Assembly: GCA_002279065.1 (NCBI GenBank)
Contig: NCKB01000013.1
Coordinates: forward strand, 62,001-126,000
Direction of reading: 5' to 3'
Source: Lysobacterales bacterium 15-68-25
GTDB taxonomy: Bacteria; Pseudomonadota; Gammaproteobacteria; Xanthomonadales; Rhodanobacteraceae
DNA: 64,000 nt
The notes beneath the pieces were generated by a model, which saw nothing but the letters and a program-made list of their open reading frames with translations, ran no database searches and was not told the DNA's origin. Made by a program: the position numbers and the translations under genes. Positions 47,129 to 55,722 of the stretch are shown piece after piece (within the stretch, counting starts at the first letter, position 1; every line of letters begins with the position of its first letter).

Positions 47129-48376
47129 ATGCTTTATCAGATCCACGAGTGGCAGCGCGCCTTCCTCGGCCCGCTGAGCCATTTTGCCGACGCCAACGCC
47201 AAGATGCTCAACGATCCGTCCAGCCCGCTCGCGCAGTGGCCGGGCATCGAACGCTGGGCGGCCGGCTTCGAGCTGATGCACCGCATCGGCAAGGACTACG
47301 AGAAGCCCGCGTTCGACATCCACCAGGCGGTGGCTCACGACCACGAGATCGCCATCGTCGAGCGCGTGGCGCTGGACAAGCCGTTCTGCCAGCTCAAGCG
47401 CTTCAAGCGCTTCAGCGACGACCCGTCGACCATCGAGAAGATGAAGAACGACCCGGTGGTGCTGGTGGTGGCGCCACTCTCCGGCCATCACTCCACGCTG
47501 CTGCGCGACACCGTGCGCACCCTGCTGCGCGATCACAAGGTGTACATCACCGACTGGGTCGACGCGCGCATGGTGCCGATCGACCGCGGCTCGTTCGGGC
47601 TGGACGACTACGTCGGCTACGTGCAGGAGTTCATCCGCCACATCGGCGCCGAGACGCTGCACGTGATCTCGGTGTGCCAGCCGACCGTACCGGTGCTGGC
47701 GGCGATCTCGCTGATGGCCTCGCGCGGAGAGACCACGCCGTTGAGCATGACCATGATGGGCGGCCCGATCGACCCTCGGCGCAGCCCCACCAGCGTCAAC
47801 AACCTGGCCACGCGCCAGCCGTTGTCGTGGTTCAAGGGCAACGTGATCCATACCGTACCGACCAACTATCCGGGTTCGGGCCGCGAGGTATACCCCGGCT
47901 TCCTGCAGCACGCCGGCTTCATCGCGATGAACCCCAGCCGCCATCTCAACTCGCACTGGGACTTCTACCAGGACCTGGTGCGCGGCGACCTGGACGACGC
48001 CGAGGCGCATCGCAAGTTCTACGACGAGTACAACGCGGTGCTGGACATGCCGGCCGAGTTCTACCTGGACACCATCGCCAAGGTGTTCCAGCAGTTCCTG
48101 CTTCCGCGCGGCATCTGGGACGTGGCCGGCGAACGGGTGGATCCGTCGGCGATCAGGCGCACTGCGCTGCTCACCATCGAAGGCGAGCTGGACGACATCT
48201 CCGGGCTGGGCCAGACCGAGGCCGCGCACGACCTGTGCAGCGGCATCCCGGCGAAGTCCCGGCAGCACCGGGTGATCGAGGGTGCCGGCCACTACGGCAT
48301 CTTCAGCGGCCGCCGCTGGCGCGAGATGGTGTACCCGCAGGTGCGCGACTTCATCCGTGCCGCCGGCGCGGCCTGA
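47129..48376 (+). CDS. phaZ: intracellular polyhydroxyalkanoate depolymerase
   Basis: Alpha/beta-hydrolase of 415 residues that mobilises PHA storage granules. It has the Cys-nucleophile form of the lipase box, VISVCQPTVPVLAA near residue 185, as in Ralstonia PhaZ1. Other blocks: VLVVAPLSGHHSTLLRDTVR near 115, DWVDARMVPIDRGSFGLDDY near 145, SMTMMGGPIDPRRSPTSVN near 210, and the late acid-His part LTIEGELDDISGLGQTEAAH and GAGHYGIFSGRRWR. ATG 47129 is favoured over a TTG at 47114. No PHA synthase or phasin gene is in the window. A weak TTGAAA-17-TTTAGA promoter candidate lies at 47083-47111. Confidence 0.93.
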   Translation: MLYQIHEWQRAFLGPLSHFADANAKMLNDPSSPLAQWPGIERWAAGFELMHRIGKDYEKPAFDIHQAVAHDHEIAIVERVALDKPFCQLKRFKRFSDDPSTIEKMKNDPVVLVVAPLSGHHSTLLRDTVRTLLRDHKVYITDWVDARMVPIDRGSFGLDDYVGYVQEFIRHIGAETLHVISVCQPTVPVLAAISLMASRGETTPLSMTMMGGPIDPRRSPTSVNNLATRQPLSWFKGNVIHTVPTNYPGSGREVYPGFLQHAGFIAMNPSRHLNSHWDFYQDLVRGDLDDAEAHRKFYDEYNAVLDMPAEFYLDTIAKVFQQFLLPRGIWDVAGERVDPSAIRRTALLTIEGELDDISGLGQTEAAHDLCSGIPAKSRQHRVIEGAGHYGIFSGRRWREMVYPQVRDFIRAAGAA

Positions 48377-49217
48377 GCGGACCGTCCTGGCGCCGCCGAC
48401 CGCCGACCTGGCGCCGGTGGTCGCCCAGTACTGGTCCTGGGAGGCCGGACCGGCGCATGCGCCACCGCTGTTCTGGCCCGGCCCGGGAGGGCTGGAGATC
48501 CTGATCCATCGTGGCGATCCGTGCCTCGACCCGGTCACCGGACGACAGCTTCCGCGGGTGCACCTGGTCTGTGCGCGCTCGGCTCCGGCGCAGCTTGTAC
48601 CCACTGGTCGGACGGCATTCGTCGCCGTGCGCGTCCGTGCGGGGGCCTTCCCCTACCTGCACGACGTGCCGGTGAGCGCGCTGGTCGATGCGCTGCCGGA
48701 TGCCCGGGCGCTCTGGCCGCAGAGCGATGCGCTGGCCGGCGAGCTGGCCTCGCTCGAACCCGGGCTATGGTCCGGCCGGCTGGACCGGTTCCTACGCAGC
48801 CTCGTCCGCACGCCGCGCGGGTGCCCACTCGGCCCGGCGATCCAGGCGCTGGAACAGGGGAGCGCGCGCATCGAAACGCTGGCGAGCGGCTGCGGGCTGG
48901 GCCGGCGTCGGTTCGAGCAGCGCATGCTGGCTGTCACGGGCTGTACGCCGTCGCGCTTCCGCCGCCTGGCGCGGCTGCGCCGTTCACTGCGCCGCCTGGC
49001 GTTCGCCCCGCCCGCGCTGCCGCTCACTGCGCTGCTCGACGACGGGTACCACGACCAGGCGCACCAGGCGCACGAGTTCCGCGAACTGATCGGGATGACC
49101 CCGCGCACCGCGCGCCGCCACCTGATCGAAGGTGCGCATTTCTACAATCCGGCGCCGGCCGATCGGACGAGCATGACGCACCCTCGTCTGGAGCCCACGC
49201 ATGATCTTCGTCGCTGA
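48357..49217 (+). CDS. AraC-family transcriptional regulator
   Basis: A protein of about 286 residues. The N-terminal effector-like domain (about 15-140) has PVVAQYWSWEAGPAHAPPLF and GLEILIHRG, similar to DUF6597-type AraC sensors. The C-terminal AraC DNA-binding region starts near 170 with IETLASGCGLGRRRFEQRML and CTPSRFRRLARLRRSLRRL; the second helix-turn-helix is LLDDGYHDQAHQAHEFRELIGMTP (shortened). GTG 48357 gives a 20-bp overlap with phaZ; GTG 48417 is the alternative, and the far ATG at 48282 would overlap phaZ by 95 bp. Its stop overlaps the monooxygenase start by 17 bp. Confidence 0.8.
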   Translation: MPPARPERTVLAPPTADLAPVVAQYWSWEAGPAHAPPLFWPGPGGLEILIHRGDPCLDPVTGRQLPRVHLVCARSAPAQLVPTGRTAFVAVRVRAGAFPYLHDVPVSALVDALPDARALWPQSDALAGELASLEPGLWSGRLDRFLRSLVRTPRGCPLGPAIQALEQGSARIETLASGCGLGRRRFEQRMLAVTGCTPSRFRRLARLRRSLRRLAFAPPALPLTALLDDGYHDQAHQAHEFRELIGMTPRTARRHLIEGAHFYNPAPADRTSMTHPRLEPTHDLRR

Positions 49218-49497
49218 CCTGCACGCCCATCCGCACACCGCCCGCGAGGTGGCCGGCATCCTGGCCGACCTGGCCCGCGCCACCGCGGCCGAACCGGGCG
49301 CAGTCGCGTACAGCGTCCGGCGGCACGAGGCCGATCCGTTCCGGTTCCAGGTCTGTGAGCAATACCGGGACCGCCAGGCCTGGGAGCGGCACATGGCCGC
49401 GCCCCATGTGCAGGCGGCCCTGGCGCGATTCCCCGAGCTGCTGGCCGCCGCCCCGGCGACAGCCGTTTACACCGAAATCGCGGCGATGGGCGGCTGA
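49201..49497 (+). CDS. antibiotic-biosynthesis-monooxygenase-fold protein (YgiN-like)
   Basis: A 98-residue dimeric alpha/beta barrel protein. Marks: AREVAGILADLARATAAEPGAVAYSVRR (shortened), FRFQVCEQYRDRQAWERHM and HVQAALARFPELL. Such proteins include quinol monooxygenase YgiN and heme-degrading enzymes; no cofactor residues can be assigned here. ATG 49201 lies within the last codons of the AraC gene, so the regulator and this protein are probably translated together. Confidence 0.88.
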   Translation: MIFVADLHAHPHTAREVAGILADLARATAAEPGAVAYSVRRHEADPFRFQVCEQYRDRQAWERHMAAPHVQAALARFPELLAAAPATAVYTEIAAMGG

Positions 49498-49635
49498 GCC
49501 GCCCCTTCCGTTCCGCGACGCCCGTGCGCCTTGCCGGACCGAGCCGGCGCGACCGGGCGCGCCAGCAGGACGTGTCGCCTGCCTTGAGGGTGCGGCGAGT
49601 CGAAGAGCATCGCCGCAACCCCGTCTCGTGCGCGC

Positions 49636-50655
<1,020 letters not shown>

Positions 50656-50737
50656 CGGCTCGTCTCCTCGTGTCGTTCAGGGGAACGGCGAGCATGCCGC
50701 CCGCCGGCGGCGGCGACAAGCAGTGTGCGCGGGCCGG

Positions 50738-51139
50738 TCAGCTCAGGTGGCGCGAGTCGATCGCGTCGCGGTACGGCAGCTTCAGGTGGCCATAGCGCAC
50801 CACCACCACGGCCACCGCCAGCAGCAGGATCGCCACCGCGGTGCCCAGCAGGTCCAGTGCCGGCAGTTGCTGGTCCACCAGCATGTGCCGCGCCAGCGCG
50901 ACCATCGCGATGTACAGCGGCATGCGCACCGGCAGCTTGCCGGCGCTCCAGTACACCTCGACCATCGAGATCAGCTCGAGGTACATGAACAGCAGCAGCA
51001 GGTCGCTGACGCCGGCATGGCCGGCCTCGACCATTTGCCGGACCTCGCTGAAGCCGGCGAACAGCGTCGCCAGCAGGATGGCCAGCAGGCCGACCTTTTC
51101 GATGAGGGAGAACGAGCGACCGATCAGCGGCGTCTGCAT
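50738..51139 (-). CDS. PsiE-family phosphate-starvation-inducible membrane protein
   Basis: A 133-residue protein with four hydrophobic segments (VGLLAILLATLFAGF, LLLLFMYLELISMV, ALARHMLV and AVAILLLAVAVVVVRY). The conserved core EVRQMVEAGHAGVSDLLLLF (shortened) and YIAMVALARHMLV match PsiE. In E. coli psiE is under PhoB control; no Pho box is evident in the 121-bp upstream spacer. Confidence 0.85.
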   Translation of the reverse strand: MQTPLIGRSFSLIEKVGLLAILLATLFAGFSEVRQMVEAGHAGVSDLLLLFMYLELISMVEVYWSAGKLPVRMPLYIAMVALARHMLVDQQLPALDLLGTAVAILLLAVAVVVVRYGHLKLPYRDAIDSRHLS

Positions 51140-51204
51140 GGCGTGTCCTCGGCTGCGGCGGGACGCACGGCGGGACGCCGCGCCCAGGCATCATGGACAC
51201 GGCC

Positions 51205-51238
51205 CCCGCCGCGCCGCAAGCCGCCCCGGCGCGGCGGG
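51205..51238 (-). terminator. 12-bp GC hairpin downstream of lptG
   Basis: Perfect stem CCCGCCGCGCCG / CGGCGCGGCGGG with a 10-base loop, 24 bp past the lptG stop. No U-tract. Probable transcript end or barrier for the lptF-lptG operon. Confidence 0.5.
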
Positions 51239-51261
51239 ACGACGCAGCGGGGGACGCCGCG

Positions 51262-52362
51262 TCAGCGGTGCCGGCGGAAGTAGAACCAGGCGGCGGTGGC
51301 CAGCACTGCCGCCGGCAGCAGGTTGGCGAGCATCGGCGGCACGCCGTAGACGGTGCCGAAGTTGATCAGCGCCTGCTGCAGGAAGTACCAGGCGATCGCC
51401 ATCAGGATACCGATGAAGATGCGCTTGCCGAGGCCGCCGGAACGCAGGCTGCCGAAGGCGAACGGCATCGCGCACAGCACCAGCACCAGCACGTTCAGCG
51501 GATACAGCGCACGCGTCCAGAACGCCACGGCATAGACACCCGGACTCTGCCCGTTGCTCTCCAGGTAACGCATGTTGCGCCGCAGGTCGCGCATCGGCAG
51601 GTATTGCGGCTGCACCAGCGACTGCTCCAGCACGCGCGGATTGAGCCTCACCTGCCACGGCTCGCTGGCCACGGTGGTGGTGTGCGTGCCGGTATCGTCC
51701 AGCGTGGTGCTGCGCACCTGCGACAACATCCATTGGCGGCCGTCGTGGGTCGCGCTCTTCGCCCAGTCGAAGCGGGTGAGCTGGCCGTCCGCAGTGAAGG
51801 TGAATATCCGCACGTCGGCGAGTTCGACCTGGTTGTGCCCGTTCACGTCCTTCAGCAGGCTCGACTTCGCGTTGATCACGCGGTCGCCGTCGCGCGCCCA
51901 CAGCCCGGTGGAACCGGCCATCCCGATGCCGCCGGTGCGCTGCGCCAGCTGCATGGCCTGGGCCTTCTGGTCGCCCCAGGGCGCCGCCGTCTCGCCGAGG
52001 ATCACCACTCCGACGATCAGCACCGCCACCACGCCGGCGGCCGAAGCCGCGATGCGCAGTTGCGACATGCCGGCGGCGCGCAGCGCGGTGAGCTCGCCGC
52101 TGCCGGCCAGGCTGCCCAGGCCGAGCAGGCCGCCGATCACCGTGGCGTAGCCGAAGTTCTCGTACAGGCGACGTGGGAAGGTCACCAGCACGTACAGCGC
52201 CGCGTCGGTGACGGTGAAACCGTTCTTGCCGACATGGCCCAGCTGACGCAGGAACTGCAGCAGCGCATCCAGGCCGGCGATCAGGATCCACACCGTCAGC
52301 AGCGAACCGAGCACCGTGGTGCCGATCAGCCAGTCGACCCGGCGCAGGCGCAGCGGCCTCAT
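51262..52362 (-). CDS. lptG: LPS export system permease LptG
   Basis: One of the two inner-membrane permeases of the LptB2FG complex that pulls lipopolysaccharide out of the membrane toward LptA. 366 residues. Three N-terminal helices (about 15-115), with VDWLIGTTVLGSLLTVWILIAG (shortened) and SGELTALRAAGMSQLRI as the coupling helix region. A periplasmic beta-jellyroll about 135-265, and three C-terminal helices. ATG 52362 overlaps the lptF stop (ATGA), confirming the coupled pair. Confidence 0.95.
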   Translation of the reverse strand: MRPLRLRRVDWLIGTTVLGSLLTVWILIAGLDALLQFLRQLGHVGKNGFTVTDAALYVLVTFPRRLYENFGYATVIGGLLGLGSLAGSGELTALRAAGMSQLRIAASAAGVVAVLIVGVVILGETAAPWGDQKAQAMQLAQRTGGIGMAGSTGLWARDGDRVINAKSSLLKDVNGHNQVELADVRIFTFTADGQLTRFDWAKSATHDGRQWMLSQVRSTTLDDTGTHTTTVASEPWQVRLNPRVLEQSLVQPQYLPMRDLRRNMRYLESNGQSPGVYAVAFWTRALYPLNVLVLVLCAMPFAFGSLRSGGLGKRIFIGILMAIAWYFLQQALINFGTVYGVPPMLANLLPAAVLATAAWFYFRRHR

Positions 52363-53474
52363 GCGGACACCCCGGCGTTGGCGCGTACGCGCCGCGGCTG
52401 GTACTGGTTGCGGAACATCCACGCGCCGATGCCGAACGCGACCAGGCTGACCAGCCACATCGGCCCCGAGCTGTGCCAATGGCCCTTGCTGATCTGGCCG
52501 TTACACAGCGCCAGCAGGTTGTAGTAGAGGAAGAAGGTCAGCACGGCCAGCAGCAGCCGGCCGTAGCGCGCTTCGCGCGGGTTCTGCTTCGCCAGCGGTA
52601 GCGACAGCATCATCAGCACCAGTGCCATCAGCGGCGAACCCATGCGCCAGGCCAGTTCCGCGCGCGCCTCGTTGGAGTCGGTGCGGGCCAGTGCCACGGT
52701 GTCCAGGTTGTGGATCGGATCGTTGCTGTCGCCGTCGTCCTGCACGTTGCTGAGCGAGGCATCGTTGCCCTGGTAGCGGATACGCCGCCAGTTGTCGCCG
52801 CCCAGCGGCACGTCGTATTGCCAGCCGTCTTCCAGGCCGAGGAAGCGGCCGTTGCCGTCGCTTTCCTGGAACAGCTTGCCACGCTTGCCGGTGATCAGGC
52901 GCAGGTGCACGGTGCCATCGCTCGACCTGCGCTCGGTGGCGATGAAGGTGCGGCCGAGCTGGCTGCCGTCGCGGCTGAGCGAGTCGACGAAGATCACCCC
53001 GTCCTTGCCCGGCAGCGGGGTGAAGCGCCCCGCATCGAGACCGGCCGCGATCACCGAGCGGTTGGCCGCATCGATCAGCGACGCCGATGTGCGCGACGCC
53101 CACGGCCCCAGCCACAGCGACACCACGCCCACCGCCAGCGCGATGCCGAAGGCGAGCATCGCCACCGGCCGCAGCAGGCCGCGCGCACCCATGCCCGAGG
53201 AGGCCAGCACGTGCATCTCGCTCTCGCGGTACATCCGCCCCATCGCCCACAGCGTGCCGACGTAGCCGGACAGCGGCAGCAGGTTGGACAGGCCGTCGAG
53301 CATGTTCAGGCCGAGCACCTGGAACATCACGCTGGCCGGGTAGCTGCCGTTGGCCACCTGCTGCAACACGTGGGCGAAGGTGCTGCCGGCCAGCACCGTG
53401 ACCAGCACGATCGCGGTGGCCGCCATGGTCTGGCCCAGCTCGCGCAGGAAGTAACGGTCGAGGATGCTCAGCAT
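52359..53474 (-). CDS. lptF: LPS export system permease LptF
   Basis: Partner permease of LptG, 371 residues. N-terminus IILDRYFLRELGQTMAATA-like (LSILDRYFLRELGQTMAA), first helices 14-110, coupling helix MYRESEMHVLASSGMGARGLL near 80. Periplasmic jellyroll about 130-255 (GVIFVDSLSRDGSQLGRTF, EDGWQYDVPLGG). C-terminal helices from about 275 with MGSPLMALVLMMLSLPLA. Divergent from pepA, with a 99-bp gap that has TAGAAT at 53478-53483 as a possible plus-strand -10 box. Confidence 0.95.
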   Translation of the reverse strand: MLSILDRYFLRELGQTMAATAIVLVTVLAGSTFAHVLQQVANGSYPASVMFQVLGLNMLDGLSNLLPLSGYVGTLWAMGRMYRESEMHVLASSGMGARGLLRPVAMLAFGIALAVGVVSLWLGPWASRTSASLIDAANRSVIAAGLDAGRFTPLPGKDGVIFVDSLSRDGSQLGRTFIATERRSSDGTVHLRLITGKRGKLFQESDGNGRFLGLEDGWQYDVPLGGDNWRRIRYQGNDASLSNVQDDGDSNDPIHNLDTVALARTDSNEARAELAWRMGSPLMALVLMMLSLPLAKQNPREARYGRLLLAVLTFFLYYNLLALCNGQISKGHWHSSGPMWLVSLVAFGIGAWMFRNQYQPRRVRANAGVSA

Positions 53475-53573
53475 GCGATAGAATCAGGGGCTTGCGCCGG
53501 GGTCCGTCGGGGCGTCGGCAAACCGCAAGTCTAGCCTGTCCGGCCATGCCGGCGCCTACCGCAGGACCCTTCA

Positions 53574-55067
53574 ATGACGCTCCAGTTCAGCCTTGCCTCC
53601 GCCTCCCCCGAAGCCGTCGAGACCGCCTGCGTGGTGGTCGGCGTGTACGAGGGCGGCGTGTTCACCAGTGCCGCAGCGCGCATCGATGCTGCGGCCGAGG
53701 GCGCGATCAAGCGGCAGGTGGAGAGCGGCGACATCACCGGCAAGGGTGGCACCGCCGCCGTGCTGTTCGCGCCATCGGGCGTGACCGCCAAGCGCGTGCT
53801 GGTGGTTGGCCTGGGCCAGCAGAAAGCCTTCGATGCCACCCGCTTCCAGCGCGTCAACGCCGATGCGGCGCGTGCGCTGGGCAAGCTGCCGGTGGACAGC
53901 GCGGTGTCCTACCTGAGCGAGATCGACGTACCGGGCCGCGACGCCGCGTGGCGCCTGCGTACGGCCCTGCTGGCCACCGATCACGCCTGCTACCGCTACA
54001 CCGCCACCTTCAAGCCGCGCGACAAGAGCGCGCAGCCGGAGCTGGGCAGCGTGGCCTTCGCCGGCGGTGCCGACGCGCAGGCCGGGCTCGACCAGGGCAC
54101 GGCGATTGCCGCGGGCGTGCGCTTCGCCCGCGAGCTGGCCAACCTGCCGCCGAACATCTGCAATCCGTCCTACATCGCCGAGCAGGCCCGGGCCTTCGCC
54201 GCCGAGCACGCCAATACGGTGAGCTGCCGCATCCTCGACCACGAGGAGATGGAGAAGCTCGGCTTTGGCTCGCTGCTGGCGGTCGGCCGCGGTTCGGCGA
54301 ACCGGCCCAAGCTGGTGGTGCTGGAGCACAAGGGCGGCGCCGAGGGCGACAAGCCCTATGCCTTCGTCGGCAAGGGCATCACCTTCGACTCCGGCGGCAT
54401 CAGCCTCAAGCCCGGTGCGGGCATGGAGGAGATGAAGTTCGACATGGGCGGCGCAGCCGGCGTGCTCGGTGGCTTCGTCGCCGCGGTGAAGATGGGCCTC
54501 AAGCTCAACCTGGTCTGCGTGGTGCCGGCGGTGGAGAACATGCCCGACGGCGACAGCTACCGCCCCAGCGACGTGCTGACCAGCCTCTCCGGTCTCACCA
54601 TCGAAGTGCTCAACACCGACGCCGAGGGCCGCCTGATCCTCTGCGACGCGCTGACCTGGACCGTGCAGACCTACCAACCGCAGGCGATCGTCGACGCCGC
54701 CACGCTTACCGGCGCCTGCGTGATCGCGCTGGGCAAGCACGCCACCGGCCTGATGAGCAAGCACGACGATCTGGCCGCCGAGCTGCTCGCCGCCGGCGAC
54801 AGCACGCTCGACCGCGCCTGGCGCCTGCCGCTGTGGGACGACTACCAGACCCAGCTCGAGTCCGGCTTCGCCGACGTCGCCAACATCGGCGGCAAGAGCG
54901 CCGGCGCGATCACCGCCGGCTGCTTCCTCTCGCGCTTCACCGAAGGCCAGCGCTGGGCCCACCTGGACATCGCCGGCACCGCCTGGGACGAAGGCCGCAA
55001 GGGCATGGCCACCGGCCGCCCGGTGCCGCTGCTGGCGCAGTGGCTGCTGGATCGAAGCGAGAAGTGA
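53574..55067 (+). CDS. pepA: leucyl aminopeptidase PepA
   Basis: Cytosolic M17 aminopeptidase, 497 residues; in E. coli PepA also binds DNA as a Xer accessory protein at cer/psi. The N-terminal macro-like domain covers about 1-160. The catalytic domain has zinc ligands in [20 protein letters not shown] (near residue 260), [13 protein letters not shown], and [14 protein letters not shown] near 345, with the general base region [18 protein letters not shown]. Standard length. Its 3' side has the 26-bp inverted-repeat element and then holC. Confidence 0.97.
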   Translation: MTLQFSLASASPEAVETACVVVGVYEGGVFTSAAARIDAAAEGAIKRQVESGDITGKGGTAAVLFAPSGVTAKRVLVVGLGQQKAFDATRFQRVNADAARALGKLPVDSAVSYLSEIDVPGRDAAWRLRTALLATDHACYRYTATFKPRDKSAQPELGSVAFAGGADAQAGLDQGTAIAAGVRFARELANLPPNICNPSYIAEQARAFAAEHANTVSCRILDHEEMEKLGFGSLLAVGRGSANRPKLVVLEHKGGAEGDKPYAFVGKGITFDSGGISLKPGAGMEEMKFDMGGAAGVLGGFVAAVKMGLKLNLVCVVPAVENMPDGDSYRPSDVLTSLSGLTIEVLNTDAEGRLILCDALTWTVQTYQPQAIVDAATLTGACVIALGKHATGLMSKHDDLAAELLAAGDSTLDRAWRLPLWDDYQTQLESGFADVANIGGKSAGAITAGCFLSRFTEGQRWAHLDIAGTAWDEGRKGMATGRPVPLLAQWLLDRSEK

Positions 55068-55078
55068 AATAGAGCCGG

Positions 55079-55276
55079 GAGTGAGTGGAGAGGAGTGAGA
55101 AGAGTGAGAGAGAGCAGCCTCCGGCCAGCCTGGATTCAAGCGTCGCCACTCTTGCCAACCCACTCTCCATCTCACTTCGCTTTTTCTGATCGCGCGGCAG
55201 CAGCCAGGTCGGCCAATCGCCAATCAGTCGCCTCAAGCCGCGCTTCCTCTCTCTTCTCACTCCTCTCCACTCACTC
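55079..55276. repeat. intergenic element bounded by a perfect 26-bp inverted repeat
   Basis: Arms at 55079-55104 (GAGTGAGTGGAGAGGAGTGA plus six bases) and 55251-55276 are exact reverse complements and enclose 146 bp. The element fills nearly the whole pepA-holC spacer. The inner part holds related CCACTCTCCATCTCACTTCG text (shortened) that echoes the arm. No open frame of note. The overall plan is like the element at 29079-29217, though the arm sequence differs. Confidence 0.85.
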
Positions 55277-55285
55277 CTCGCCCTT

Positions 55286-55708
55286 ATGCCGCGTGCCGAC
55301 TTCTACCTGATCGACAAGCCGCGCTTCCGCGAGCAGCCGCTGCTGCTGGTGTGCGAGCTGACCAAGCGTGCCTACGCGGCGCAGCAGCCGACGCTGGTGC
55401 TGTGCCGCGACTTCGAGCAGGCCGAGGCGCTGGACGAGCTGCTGTGGGATTTCGATGAGGATGCATTCATCCCGCACCAGCTCGCCGGCGACGACGACGA
55501 CGCGCAGACCGCCGTGCTGCTGGTGCCGCCCGGCATCGACACGCCCGATCGACCGCTGCTGATCAACCTGCGCGAGCAGCGGCCGGAAGGCCGCTTCGAG
55601 CGGGTGCTGGAAGTCGTCGCCGCCGATCCGGCCGAGCGCGAGGGCTCGCGCAAGCGCTGGCGCGAGTACGCCGGACTCGGTTTCCAGGTGAACAAGTTCG
55701 ATATGTAG
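55286..55708 (+). CDS. holC: DNA polymerase III chi subunit
   Basis: Clamp-loader accessory subunit of 140 residues that links psi to SSB. Marks: RADFYLIDKPRFREQPLLLVCELTKRAY (shortened) at the N-terminus, LVLCRDFEQAEALDELLWDFDEDAFIPH (shortened) and the late YAGLGFQVNKF. Standard length. pepA-holC order is conserved in gammaproteobacteria, where valS usually follows; here a convergent hybrid kinase gene comes 14 bp after the stop. Confidence 0.95.
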   Translation: MPRADFYLIDKPRFREQPLLLVCELTKRAYAAQQPTLVLCRDFEQAEALDELLWDFDEDAFIPHQLAGDDDDAQTAVLLVPPGIDTPDRPLLINLREQRPEGRFERVLEVVAADPAEREGSRKRWREYAGLGFQVNKFDM

Positions 55709-55722
55709 CCCGGTCCGCCGCC

